From Verrucomicrobiota bacterium (GTDB taxonomy: Bacteria; Verrucomicrobiota; Verrucomicrobiia; Opitutales; Opitutaceae): a DNA stretch of 64,000 bases. A program made the position numbers and the translations under genes. The notes under the pieces were generated by a model. The model was not told where the DNA came from, ran no database searches, and saw only the letters and a program-made list of their open reading frames with translations. This document shows, piece after piece, positions 54,499 to 63,214 of the stretch. Where the stretch lies: the NCBI GenBank assembly GCA_023428905.1, contig JAEYWP010000004.1, positions 186,001 through 250,000 of the forward strand, in the 5' to 3' direction. Each line of letters begins with the position of its first letter. Positions within the stretch are counted from its first letter, which is position 1.

Positions 54499-55587
54499 AT
54501 GAATACCTTTATGTGGAACCCTCCTGAAATTCCCGCCCTCGCCACCGGCCTGACAGCCGGCCTCCGGGGCCGCATTGATGACAAAACGAAGCCGGTCGGC
54601 TCGCTCGGCCGGCTGGAGCAGCTCGCGCTTCAGCTTGGACTGATCCAGCAGACCCTGCATCCCACGCTCGAGCGCGGGCAGGTGGTGGTGTTTGCGGGGG
54701 ACCACGGGCTGGCTGCGGAGGGGGTGAGTGCGTTTCCCCCGGAAGTCACCCCGCAGATGGTGCTGAACTTTCTGCGGGGCGGTGCCGCGATCAATGTGTT
54801 TGCCCGTCAGCACGGGCTGCCGGTGCTGGTGGTGGATGTGGCGGTGGCGGCGGAGCTGCCGGTGCACCCAAGTCTGCTCCACCACAAGATCCGGCAGGGC
54901 ACGGCGAATGCCCTGCGGGAGCCGGCCATGACGGAACCGGAGCTGGAGCGATGCCTCTCCGGCGGAGCGGCGCTCGCCCATCGGCTTGCGGGCGAGGGGG
55001 TCCAGGCCCTGCTTCCAGGTGAGATGGGCATCGGCAACAGCTCGGCGGCGGCGCTCCTCATCAGCGCGCTGCTCGGCCTGCCTCTCGACCTTTGTGTGGG
55101 CGCCGGGACGGGGAAAGCGGGCGAGGCGCTGGAGCATAAGCGCGAGATTCTCCGGCAGGTGCGCGACCGGCACGCTGCGCCCGGCCGCCCTGAACGCGCG
55201 CTGCAGGCTTACGGTGGCTGTGAAATCGCGATGATGACGGGAGCGATGCTCGGGGCGGCGGAGAAACGCATGGTGGTGGTGGTCGATGGCTTTATCGCCA
55301 CCTCGGCCGCCGTGGCAGCGGCACGCTTCAATCCGGCCGTGTTGGACTACTGCATCTTTTCGCATGCTTCGGCGGAGAGCGGGCATGCCCACGCCCTGAG
55401 GGCCCTGGACGTGAAGCCCCTCCTCGATCTCGGGCTGCGGTTGGGTGAAGGCACGGGGGCTGTGCTCGCCTGGCCCCTTCTGCAGTCGGCCTGTCGCTTC
55501 CTTTCGGAAATGGCCACATTCAGCTCGGCGCAGGTGACCGCGGCTCCGGCCGACGCCCCGGCGGTGCTCCCGCGCACCCAGCCGTGA
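54499..55587 (+). CDS. cobT: Nicotinate-nucleotide:dimethylbenzimidazole phosphoribosyltransferase
   Basis: 362 aa from ATG 54499. An in-frame ATG at 54481 would add six residues but lies in a dispersed repeat, so I prefer the later one. CobT motifs: DDKTKPVGSLGRLEQL, VFAGDHGLAAEGVSAFP, GEMGIGNSSAAALL, VGAGTGKAGEALEHKRE and the catalytic Glu region GLRLGEGTGAVLAWPLL. It makes alpha-ribazole phosphate for CobS. Confidence 0.94.
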   Translation: MNTFMWNPPEIPALATGLTAGLRGRIDDKTKPVGSLGRLEQLALQLGLIQQTLHPTLERGQVVVFAGDHGLAAEGVSAFPPEVTPQMVLNFLRGGAAINVFARQHGLPVLVVDVAVAAELPVHPSLLHHKIRQGTANALREPAMTEPELERCLSGGAALAHRLAGEGVQALLPGEMGIGNSSAAALLISALLGLPLDLCVGAGTGKAGEALEHKREILRQVRDRHAAPGRPERALQAYGGCEIAMMTGAMLGAAEKRMVVVVDGFIATSAAVAAARFNPAVLDYCIFSHASAESGHAHALRALDVKPLLDLGLRLGEGTGAVLAWPLLQSACRFLSEMATFSSAQVTAAPADAPAVLPRTQP

Positions 55588-56354
55588 AGGTTGTCACCCG
55601 CGAGTTCCGCGCGCTGCACCAGGCGGTGATGTTCTTCACCCGCGTGCCGCTGCCCTCGTTGCGAGACTGGGTGAAGGCCGACCTCGAGCGGGCCTCCACC
55701 TACTTTCCCCTGGTGGGCTGGCTGGTGGGAGGCGTGGCCGCGCTCGTCTGGTGGAGCGCGTATCCAACGTTTGGTGCACAGGTGGCGAGCGGCCTGAGCC
55801 TTGCCGCCACGCTGCTCCTGACCGGTGCCTTCCACGAGGATGGTTTTGCCGATGTCTGCGACGGTTTCGGCGGTGGCACCACCCCGGACCGGGTGCTGGA
55901 GATCATGCGCGACTCGCGCGTTGGTGCCTTCGGCGCCATTGGCGTGGTGATGGTGCTGGGACTGAAGTGGCAGCTGGTGGCCTCCCTGCCATTCGCCCTC
56001 GGGCCGGTACTCCTGCTGGCGGGCCACGCGGTCAGCCGGGGTGCCGCGGTCAGTCTCCTCGCCACCGCCTCCTACGTGCGCACCGAGGAGGGCAAGGCGA
56101 AGCCGCTCGCCACCCGGCTCGGAGTGGGTCGCGGCGTGGTGGCGCTGGCCCTGGCCCTGATGCCGCTCCTGCTCCTGCCGGGCTGGCTACCGGTCGCGGT
56201 TTTCGGTCCGGTGGTGGCGCGCGTGGTGTTGACGCGCTGGTTTGTGCATCGAATCGGCGGATACACAGGAGACTGCCTGGGCGCGGTGCAACAGATTGCG
56301 GAGCTGGCCTTCTACCTGGCGGCACTGTTTGTCCTCCGATGGCTGCCGTTCTGA
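55584..56354 (+). CDS. cobS: Adenosylcobinamide-GDP ribazoletransferase
   Basis: 256 aa, GTG start overlapping cobT. Polytopic inner-membrane protein with VMFFTRVPLP, TGAFHEDGFADVCDGFGGG (the Mg2+-binding DGxxDxxDG-type motif) and RDSRVGAFGAIGVVMVL. It joins the two halves of cobalamin. The 3' end overlaps the cobC-like gene by 16 nt. Confidence 0.94.
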   Translation: MKVVTREFRALHQAVMFFTRVPLPSLRDWVKADLERASTYFPLVGWLVGGVAALVWWSAYPTFGAQVASGLSLAATLLLTGAFHEDGFADVCDGFGGGTTPDRVLEIMRDSRVGAFGAIGVVMVLGLKWQLVASLPFALGPVLLLAGHAVSRGAAVSLLATASYVRTEEGKAKPLATRLGVGRGVVALALALMPLLLLPGWLPVAVFGPVVARVVLTRWFVHRIGGYTGDCLGAVQQIAELAFYLAALFVLRWLPF

Positions 56355-56863
56355 TCCGACACACCCGGCTGGAGGGCAACGCGGGACATTGCTACGGGCG
56401 CCATGATTTTCCGCTGGCGTCCTCATTTCCCTCGGAAGCGGCGGCGGTGCGCGAGCGCCTGCCCTGGCAGCCGACGCGCGTCTGGTGCAGCCCTGCGCAC
56501 CGATGCCTTCGGCTGGCGGAGGTCCTCGCGGGAGCCGCGCCGGTGGAGGTGATGGAGGCGCTGGCCGAGCTGGATTTCGGCGCGTGGGAGGGGCGCCGCT
56601 GGGAGGAACTGACGGGCCCGGATGTGGAGGCCTGGATGCAGGATCCCTGGAACGTCCGCCCCCCGGGAGGCGAGACGGCGGGCGAACTGGTGGAGCGTGT
56701 CCGGGGCGTTCGCACGCAAGCGCTTGCCCTGTCCGCCGAAAGACTCCTGGTCATCACGCATGCGGGCGTCATCCGGGCCTGGGCCAGTATCAAGGAGGGA
56801 ACGACGCTGGAGGCGGCTTTCTCTCTGCCGGTGGGGTTTGGAGAAATCCGTTCCGGCGATTGA
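56339..56863 (+). CDS. cobC: Histidine phosphatase family, alpha-ribazole phosphatase-like
   Basis: 174 aa. VLIRHTRLEGN carries the phospho-His in a RHT rather than RHG context, LDFGAWEGRRWEEL holds the Glu, and VITHAGVIRAW the second catalytic His. Overlap with cobS (16 nt) in a cob operon makes CobC, which removes the 5' phosphate of cobalamin or alpha-ribazole, the natural call; many family members act on other phosphates. Confidence 0.85.
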   Translation: MAAVLIRHTRLEGNAGHCYGRHDFPLASSFPSEAAAVRERLPWQPTRVWCSPAHRCLRLAEVLAGAAPVEVMEALAELDFGAWEGRRWEELTGPDVEAWMQDPWNVRPPGGETAGELVERVRGVRTQALALSAERLLVITHAGVIRAWASIKEGTTLEAAFSLPVGFGEIRSGD

Positions 56864-56992
56864 GCACCTTTGCCATGAACGACCGGGCGAGTGTAGTTTG
56901 ATTTCTGTTACGACCGGCCCTTCCTTATCCCGCCGGGCGCGGCCCAACGGGGAATTGCACCGAATGGAGGTGCTGCCAGGCTGCCCGATGCG

Positions 56993-57775
56993 ATGAATGC
57001 AAAACCGGTGAGCGAAGCGGAGCAGCGTGAGATCACGCGGCTATCCGTGCAGTGCGGCCTGCTCCTGATGCAGCACGGTGCGGAAAGTGCGCTGGTGGAA
57101 AACGTGATGCGCCGGCTCGGCCTCGCCCTGGGGGTCGAGGCTGTGGAGGTCGCCATCATGGCGAATGCGCTCACGGTCACGACCCTTCACCAAGGCGGCT
57201 CTTTTACCACCGTGCGTCGCAATGAGGATCGCGGGATCAACATGCATGTGGTGACGGAGGCGCAGCGGGTGATGCTGGAGGTGGAGGGGGGCCGTCTGGA
57301 CCTGGCCGGCGCCGCACGACGAATCGATGGGATCAAGGCTGAGCGGTATCCGCGATGGCTGGTGGTCCTGGTGGTGGGTCTTTCCTGCGCCTGTTTTGCG
57401 CGCCTTGCCCACGCCGATGTCATCAGTTGTGCGGTGACATTTGTCGCGAGCGCCGCGGCGATGGCGGTGCGGCAGCAGCTTGCCCACCTGCATTTCAGCC
57501 CGCTGGTCACGTTTTTTGTCACTGCCTTTGTTGCCACGTCGGTGGCCGCGCAAGGGTTGCTCTACAAGATCGGTGAAAAGCCGACGGTGGCGATGGCATC
57601 GAGCTGCCTTCTCCTCGTGCCGGGGGTGCCCCTGATCAATGCGCTTTCGGACATGGTGAAGGGATATATCAACACCGGACTGTCCCGCGGCACGATGGCG
57701 TTGCTGCTCACGCTGTCCACCTGCGGTGGCATCGTCCTGGCGATGGGCGTCTGGAAAGTGTGGGCCTGGCTATGA
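56993..57775 (+). CDS. ThrE-type threonine/serine exporter, N-terminal domain (DUF1212)
   Basis: 260 aa. A cytoplasmic alpha/beta part (CGLLLMQHGAESALVENVM, ALGVEAVEVAIMANALTVT) precedes five membrane helices (WLVVLVVGLSCACFARLAHA, LLLVPGVPLINALSDM). This matches the N-terminal half of ThrE. The stop overlaps the C-terminal half gene (ATGA). It follows cobC after 129 nt. Its co-location with threonine-using CobD hints at a metabolic link. Confidence 0.88.
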   Translation: MNAKPVSEAEQREITRLSVQCGLLLMQHGAESALVENVMRRLGLALGVEAVEVAIMANALTVTTLHQGGSFTTVRRNEDRGINMHVVTEAQRVMLEVEGGRLDLAGAARRIDGIKAERYPRWLVVLVVGLSCACFARLAHADVISCAVTFVASAAAMAVRQQLAHLHFSPLVTFFVTAFVATSVAAQGLLYKIGEKPTVAMASSCLLLVPGVPLINALSDMVKGYINTGLSRGTMALLLTLSTCGGIVLAMGVWKVWAWL

Positions 57776-58236
57776 ACCTCTTTTTTTCCCTTCTCGAAGA
57801 CATGCTTCTCGCCGCCGTGCCGGCGGTCGGTTTTGGCATGTTGTTCAACGTCCCGCGTCGCATCCTCCCGTATTGCGCGGGCGCCGGGGCGGTGGCCCAC
57901 GGGTTGCGTTTCCTTCTGACCGGAGGGGGGCTGCCGCTCGAGTGGGCGACCCTGGCCTCGGCGGGGCTGGTGAGTTTTTGCGCGGTCTTTTTCGCGCAGC
58001 GGCTGCGTGCGCATCCCAAGGTGTTCACGGTCGCGGCGATGATTCCGATGGTGCCCGGGGTGAAGGCGTACACCGCCATGCTGGCGATGGTGCAGATCGA
58101 ACAGCACGGTTACACCGACGAGCTCTTCCGCACCGCGCTCCAGAACGCCCTTTCCACCTTTTTCATCGTCGGCGCCCTGGCGGTGGGCCTGGCCCTGCCT
58201 GGCTTACTGCTCTACCGTCGGCGCCCGGTGGTCTGA
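57772..58236 (+). CDS. ThrE-type exporter, C-terminal domain (DUF3815)
   Basis: 154 aa, about four or five membrane helices: LFFSLLEDMLLAAVPAVGFG, VFTVAAMIPMVPGVKAYTAM (the conserved MVPG loop) and NALSTFFIVGALAVGLALPG. It completes the exporter whose N-terminal half is the overlapping gene before it. In corynebacterial ThrE the two parts are one chain; splitting is common in other phyla. Confidence 0.87.
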   Translation: MNLFFSLLEDMLLAAVPAVGFGMLFNVPRRILPYCAGAGAVAHGLRFLLTGGGLPLEWATLASAGLVSFCAVFFAQRLRAHPKVFTVAAMIPMVPGVKAYTAMLAMVQIEQHGYTDELFRTALQNALSTFFIVGALAVGLALPGLLLYRRRPVV

Positions 58237-58239
58237 GCG

Positions 58240-59574
58240 TCAGTTTGCGTCCCGTAACCGGCCTTCGAGCCGTCCCAGGTATTTTTGCGCGTACCAGACC
58301 GCTCGCTGGCGAACCGCTTCCGGCTTCAATTCTCTCTTGAACCCGAATTCGGGGGCGACGGTGAGGATGGTGCCGGCGCGTGCGTCCAAAATGAACCAGG
58401 CGAGCAGGCGGCGCAGCTCGGCGTGGGGTTGCGCTTCCCGCAGTTGGTCGTAAACGATGCGGCCGATGTCTGCCTCGCGGATGTCCGCGTGGATGTCGGC
58501 CATCGCCGCCAACGAAAGCAGCGCGCCGAGACGCTCGGAGGCGGGAAGCGAGGCGGAGGCACGCGGCCACTGCCTGATCTGGTCACTCAACGGCAAGACA
58601 CGAAAGCGTTCCTCAATAGTGGAGAAGGGCGGGGCCAGCCGGGTGACGAGTTCGTTGTCCCCCGTCAGTTCGGTGTACGTGATCCCCGCGATTTGGTCTT
58701 CCGTGATCTGTTCGGGTCCCGAGAGGTCGGCCGTGGGGGCGAGCCTGCCGGTGGCTGCCGCCACACCACCGACGACCACCCACAAAAGCAGCGCCCCAGC
58801 GATCGTCGCACGGGCGCGCGGCGGCAGGCGGTCGTCGTTGTCCCAGCGAAAACAGGCGGCCCCGGCGACCAGTGAAACGACCCCGATGGCCGCCAGCGCG
58901 AGAATGGGGAAAAGGAGCGTTTCCGGGGGCGCCGGCGTGACGGTGTGCTGCAGGAGTTCGACCGCGTAACGCCCCGGCATAAAACCAGAGGCCACCTGGG
59001 CCCAGTCGGGCAGGGCGGCCAGGGGAACGCCGACTCCGCCGATCATGATCATGGGTAGGAAAAGGCACTGGCCCAATGCCTGGACGGCGGGTACGTCGCG
59101 CGCCAGAGCGGCGACGAGCAATCCGATCCCGAGGAAGGCCAGGGTGACCAGGAAAAAAACCGGCAGGGCGAAGGACGGAGAGGTGGGCCAGGGCGTGCCC
59201 AAGGCAGAACGTGCAAGCGTCAGCTGGAGGAGCACGGCGGAGAAAACGATCACGATGCGCGCGAGCAGCGTGCTGAGGAGAAGCAGGACCGGCGGCACAG
59301 GGAGGAGGCGATAGCGTCGCCAGACCCCGCGATCCCGCTCCGCCACCAGGGCGGTGGGCAGGCCGAAACACGCCCCGCCCAGGATGGTGATGGTCACCAA
59401 CTGGCCGACCTGGTCCTGCAGAGGCGGCTCCCCGGCCCGGAAGACGCTGGCGAAGGCGAGAAGGAAGAAGACCGGAACCGCGTATCCGTAGGCTAATGAC
59501 TGCGGACTGCGCAGGTTGAGGAGCAGGACTGCCAGGAAGTGGCGGGCGAGGCCGCGGAGTGCGAAGTGGTTCAT
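58240..59574 (-). CDS. ABC-2 type exporter permease with C-terminal extension
   Basis: 444 aa. The first 240 residues carry about six ABC-2 helices (YGYAVPVFFLLAFASVF, FALPVFFLVTLAFLGIGLLVAALAR, LFLPMIMIGGVGVPLAALPDW). A further helix near 265-285 (ALLLWVVVGGVAAATG) leads into a soluble C-terminal domain of about 150 residues (PLSDQIRQWPRASASLPAS, EADIGRIVYDQLREAQPHAE). That domain is not part of a normal ABC-2 permease. Its start overlaps the ATPase stop (ATGA). Confidence 0.85.
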   Translation of the reverse strand: MNHFALRGLARHFLAVLLLNLRSPQSLAYGYAVPVFFLLAFASVFRAGEPPLQDQVGQLVTITILGGACFGLPTALVAERDRGVWRRYRLLPVPPVLLLLSTLLARIVIVFSAVLLQLTLARSALGTPWPTSPSFALPVFFLVTLAFLGIGLLVAALARDVPAVQALGQCLFLPMIMIGGVGVPLAALPDWAQVASGFMPGRYAVELLQHTVTPAPPETLLFPILALAAIGVVSLVAGAACFRWDNDDRLPPRARATIAGALLLWVVVGGVAAATGRLAPTADLSGPEQITEDQIAGITYTELTGDNELVTRLAPPFSTIEERFRVLPLSDQIRQWPRASASLPASERLGALLSLAAMADIHADIREADIGRIVYDQLREAQPHAELRRLLAWFILDARAGTILTVAPEFGFKRELKPEAVRQRAVWYAQKYLGRLEGRLRDAN

Positions 59575-60515
59575 TCGCTCGTTCCTCCCCCGGCAGCGGT
59601 CCAGGCCTGGCCGGTGGCCTCAAAATACACGTCCTCGAGCGTGGGCCGGCGGATTTCCAGGGCCTGCAGGCCGGCCGCGCCGAACTGTGCGACGAGGGCC
59701 TGCAGGGTGGCGTCCGGCTCGCTCGACTCCAATTCCCAGCCCCCCTCCGTTGCCCGCGTGCTGCTCACACCCGCAAGGGTGGAGAGCAGGGCGGGCTCGC
59801 AGGGCTGGGTCGCGCGGAAAAACACCCGCGGCGGGCGGCGCGAGGTCGCAACCAGCGCCGACGGTGTGCCTTCGCGAAGGATTACGCCCCCGTGGAGGAC
59901 GGTGATCCGGTCGCACAGGTGTGCCGCCTCCTGCAGGTCGTGGGTGCTGAGGAGGACTGCCAGGCCTTCCGCGGCGAGTTGTCGGATGACGGTGTGCAGC
60001 TCGCGGCGGGCGTTGGGGTCCAAGCCGGCGCTGGGCTCATCGAGCACCAGCAGGGAAGGGCGGTGAATCACTGCCAGGGCCAGAAAGAGCCGTTGGCGAA
60101 AACCGCCGGAGAGACGGGCGAAGGCCCGGTCGGCGACCGGCTCCAGATCGAAGCGCCGGAGGGTGTGGGAGACGGAATCGGCGTTCTCATAGAAGCCGGA
60201 GAAAAGCGCCAGGGCCTGGCGCGGAGTCAGCGCATCCTGGAGCGCGGCGGATTGCAGCTGTGCGCCCATCTGCCGCCGCAGGGCGGCGGAGGGCCGCCGC
60301 GCGTCGTGGCCCGCCAGACTGATCTCTCCCGTATCCGCCGTTCGGAGACCGAGGATGCACTCCAGGGTCGTGGTCTTGCCAGCCCCGTTCGGTCCGAGCA
60401 GCCCGCAGACCTCTCCCGGCGCCACCGCGAGGGTGACCCCGCGCAGCACGCGTTGGGCACCGTAGGACTTGGTCAGTCCCTTAACCCGGAGCAGAGGTGG
60501 CACGCCGGACGACAT
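59571..60515 (-). CDS. ABC exporter ATP-binding protein
   Basis: 314 aa from ATG 60515 (MSSGVPPLLRVKGL); the open frame runs further up but without homology. Walker A LLGPNGAGKTTTLECIL, signature ARLSGGFRQRLFLALA, Walker B LLVLDEPSAGLDPN and H-loop LLSTHDLQEAAHL, followed by an about 80-residue C-terminal extension typical of drug/bacteriocin-exporter ATPases (DrrA type). It pairs with the overlapping permease. Substrate unknown. Confidence 0.9.
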   Translation of the reverse strand: MSSGVPPLLRVKGLTKSYGAQRVLRGVTLAVAPGEVCGLLGPNGAGKTTTLECILGLRTADTGEISLAGHDARRPSAALRRQMGAQLQSAALQDALTPRQALALFSGFYENADSVSHTLRRFDLEPVADRAFARLSGGFRQRLFLALAVIHRPSLLVLDEPSAGLDPNARRELHTVIRQLAAEGLAVLLSTHDLQEAAHLCDRITVLHGGVILREGTPSALVATSRRPPRVFFRATQPCEPALLSTLAGVSSTRATEGGWELESSEPDATLQALVAQFGAAGLQALEIRRPTLEDVYFEATGQAWTAAGGGTSE

Positions 60516-60683
60516 GGAAGCGCAGAGCGAAAGGCGCGCGCCCGGGTGCGTCAATGCCCCGCTCGGCGGCCGCCGGACCGGGGATCCCGCAACTGCTGGC
60601 AGACCGGCAGAGCTCGGGTCGGGACTCGGGATCGTGTTCTTGGCAGGCGCCCCTGAAGGCCAGCTGGGTCTTGATCCGGGTCG

Positions 60684-60835
60684 ATCCGTGTCCATCCGTG
60701 GTGAATACGGCTTGGAAGAAATTAATGACGAACGTACCCGAAACGACACCAATGACGGAAGAGATCCCCAGGCCTCCAAGGGTCGGAATGTCCGGGACTC
60801 TATTCGTGTGAATTCGTGTCCATTCGTGGTTCGAT
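60684..60835 (+). repeat. Spacer repeat elements in a 453-bp gap (60516-60968)
   Basis: Two units: ATCCGTGTCCATCCGTGG plus TGAATACGG (60684-60710), the same type as at 54421, and ATTCGTGTGAATTCGTGTCC with CATTCGTGGT (60802-60830). The rest of the gap, 60516-60683 and 60836-60968, shows no gene. Confidence 0.7.
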
Positions 60836-60968
60836 TGTTTGCCGCGGACGGACGCGGATACGGTGGAGTAAACCGCACGCGTGCCGTTCGACGCGCTTCG
60901 GTCGGTGTTTTGCAATAGAGGATTTCCGCTGGACGTGGCTCAGTAATTGAAGTTAATTGCTCGCCTTT

Positions 60969-61541
60969 ATGCCTAATCGAGCGAGCAACCCGGATTCGGA
61001 GAAGCACATCCGTCGCATTGACAGCACCTCAGAAACGAAAGGCACCTGTCGCGGTTTTCAGGTGCATTTTTCTCGAGGTGGAAAGCTGTGGACCAAGTTT
61101 TTCAGCGACGTGCTGCTGGGTGGGAAGGAAAAGGCCCGGCGTGCCGCCCGGCTGCATCGCGACAAGCTCGCCCGCGAGATCCCGGAACCCAAGAGCAGTG
61201 CCCCCATCCGGGACAATGCGACGGGGTATTCGTTTCGCCGGCGCAAGAACCGGGATGGCAGCGTCACAGAGTACATCAGCGCCAGCGCCCGGTCTCCCGA
61301 AGGCAAGGCAGTGCGCAAGGCTTTCCGCGTCGACGGCGACATGGCCAGGGCGGTCAAGCTGGCGCTCGACTGGCGCATGGCGATGGCGGTGAAAGTCGTG
61401 CGGAGCGCATCGCGCTCAAACGCGCGCCCGATGGCGAGCCGCACGGTGAAGCAGGCGTCAAAACGCGCGGCCAAACGTACGGTCAAACGCCCGCGCGCCA
61501 CCCGTGCGGTGACGCGACGTCGCCGCACGGCCCGTCGCTGA
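60969..61541 (+). CDS. AP2-like DNA-binding protein with basic histone-like tail
   Basis: 190 aa. Residues about 24-70 (GFQVHFSRGGKLWTKFF... GKEKARRAARLHRDKLA) and 84-140 (GYSFRRRKNRDGSV... KAVRKAFRVDGDMARAVKLA) each look like an AP2/ERF-type or integrase-N-terminal three-strand-plus-helix domain. The last 50 residues are Lys/Arg/Ala repeats (KQASKRAAKRTVKRPRAT) as in H1-like proteins. It should bind DNA; target and role are unknown. I chose the ATG at 60969. Confidence 0.65.
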   Translation: MPNRASNPDSEKHIRRIDSTSETKGTCRGFQVHFSRGGKLWTKFFSDVLLGGKEKARRAARLHRDKLAREIPEPKSSAPIRDNATGYSFRRRKNRDGSVTEYISASARSPEGKAVRKAFRVDGDMARAVKLALDWRMAMAVKVVRSASRSNARPMASRTVKQASKRAAKRTVKRPRATRAVTRRRRTARR

Positions 61542-61554
61542 CGCCACGGCAGTC

Positions 61555-61956
61555 ATGGCATCGCCCCTTCCTCGGCCCGCGCGCAATCGATCCCTGCTGG
61601 TGATCATCGCGGTGGCGCTGCTCATCGGCGCTTTGGCGGGTGTCTGGCGCGGTCGACAACGCCTCGCCTCCACGCCCGAAGCCCGGCCGCCGGTGACCCA
61701 GGAGACGGCGCTGCCCGCGATCCGGGATAACCTGCGCCGGATTGCGGACGGCGCGGCATCTTATTTCACCGCCACCCCGTCGGCCACGGAGGTCTCGTTT
61801 GAAACGCTGGCGCAACGGACTGCTGGCGGGATGTCCCTTTCCCCGGTGGCGGGTGAGGATTACGCCACCGTGGTGGTCAGGCGCGACGCCGCGACCGTCA
61901 AGGTCAGCCTGCCCGACGGGCGCGACGTTTCCGTGCCGGCGCGACCCGTTGACTGA
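61555..61956 (+). CDS. Membrane-anchored pilin-like protein
   Basis: 133 aa. One N-terminal helix (LLVIIAVALLIGALAGVW, residues 14-31) and an exported part with ALPAIRDNLRRIADGAASYF and LSPVAGEDYATVVV. This resembles the NNLRQIASAADQY... motif common in verrucomicrobial type II pseudopilins. No prepilin peptidase site (GFTLxE) is present, so it is not itself a pilin. 13 nt after the AP2-like gene. Confidence 0.6.
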   Translation: MASPLPRPARNRSLLVIIAVALLIGALAGVWRGRQRLASTPEARPPVTQETALPAIRDNLRRIADGAASYFTATPSATEVSFETLAQRTAGGMSLSPVAGEDYATVVVRRDAATVKVSLPDGRDVSVPARPVD

Positions 61957-62128
61957 CGCGGTTGCGGCGTGCGCGTGACGTCGGCCGGGGCCGACCGGAT
62001 CGGCTCGATGTCAGCCGCGCATCGACGCGGGCTTTCCTGCGTGCTGCTCCGGATGCGACGCGGCAACGGCAATGCCCGCTTGAGCAGAGCAGCCCCGGCT
62101 GTCATCGTGGAGGCAACCTCCCGACCCC

Positions 62129-63202
62129 ATGCTCAAACCCCTTGGCCTCGTCGTTCTCGCACTCGTGTCATGCCTCGCCTCCACCGCCCCGGGTGCGCCG
62201 GGAAAGATGGAGGAATGGACCGACACCCAGGGCAACCGCTTCCGCGGCGAGCCGGTCGAGCTGTATGGCCCGCTGGCCCTGTTTCGCACCGGCCGCAATG
62301 CCGGCCGGCGCCTCCCGTTGCGTTTCCTCAAAGAGGAGGACTGCCTGCGCCTCCAGACGGGGGTGGATGCCCAGCCTGCCCGCGCGTCGGACTGGGCCTC
62401 GGCCAAGGCGGAACTGAGCGCTGACCTGCCCGGGCGCGTTTCCCGCGTCGTGGAAAAGAAACTACAGGAGGCCGATCTGCGGGGCCGGCCTGAGCCCCTG
62501 CTTTATGTGGTGTTTTTTGCGAGCAATGGCGAAGGCGGCTCGTGGGACATGCTCGGGACGGCGTCGCAGCCCTATTGGGATCTCCAGGGAAAGTTTCCCC
62601 AGCAGGTCGAGGGTGTGTTGTATGGGCTGAGGCACTCTGTTTCCGAGCACAGCAATATGGCTGTGACCATGAATGTGCCCTACCTGGTTTGTGATTTCTA
62701 CGATCAGGGAAAAGTGGATGCGCTGGAGCGGCTGGCGCCTGGGGAAGGCTACGCGCTGGCGGTTTTGTCGCGGCACGGCGTCCCGGTCTTTTTCCTGGCG
62801 AATCCGGACAAGGAGGCGACGGCGAAGGTCTTTGCGGATGTCATGGCGATGCTGGAGCTGATGAAGCCGGAGAATCCCAAGGCGTGGGGCGACCGCCGGT
62901 ATTATGTCAGCGCGCTCCAACTCGCGAAATTTGCGCAGGGCCGTGCCGATCCGGTGCTGATTGGAAATCCGATCATGGCGGAGGGCCTGAAACAGCGGAA
63001 AATCTACCAGTTTGAGGCTCAGCTCCAGGTGAAGGCGGACGGGACCATTGGGTCTGTCACGGTTTCGCCGAATCCCGCCATCTCCGAAAAGATGGCAGCG
63101 GCCATTGCCACTGCGCTCGGCAAGGCCGCGCTGGTGCCGGCGGTTGAGAACGGCGTATTTGTCGACGGCACGTACACCTATCGCTTCGACGTCGCGCCGT
63201 AG
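62129..63202 (+). CDS. Exported protein with SHD1-like and TonB-C-like domains
   Basis: 357 aa. Signal peptide (LGLVVLALVSCLASTA). Residues about 25-70 (EEWTDTQGNRFRGEPVELYG, RLPLRFLKEEDCLRL) fit the SLA1 homology domain 1 pattern common in verrucomicrobia and planctomycetes. The last 65 residues (EAQLQVKADGTIGSVTV, GKAALVPAVENGVFVDGTY) resemble a TonB C-terminal domain. The middle is not recognised. Function unknown. Confidence 0.65.
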   Translation: MLKPLGLVVLALVSCLASTAPGAPGKMEEWTDTQGNRFRGEPVELYGPLALFRTGRNAGRRLPLRFLKEEDCLRLQTGVDAQPARASDWASAKAELSADLPGRVSRVVEKKLQEADLRGRPEPLLYVVFFASNGEGGSWDMLGTASQPYWDLQGKFPQQVEGVLYGLRHSVSEHSNMAVTMNVPYLVCDFYDQGKVDALERLAPGEGYALAVLSRHGVPVFFLANPDKEATAKVFADVMAMLELMKPENPKAWGDRRYYVSALQLAKFAQGRADPVLIGNPIMAEGLKQRKIYQFEAQLQVKADGTIGSVTVSPNPAISEKMAAAIATALGKAALVPAVENGVFVDGTYTYRFDVAP

Positions 63203-63214
63203 GCGACCCGCGCT

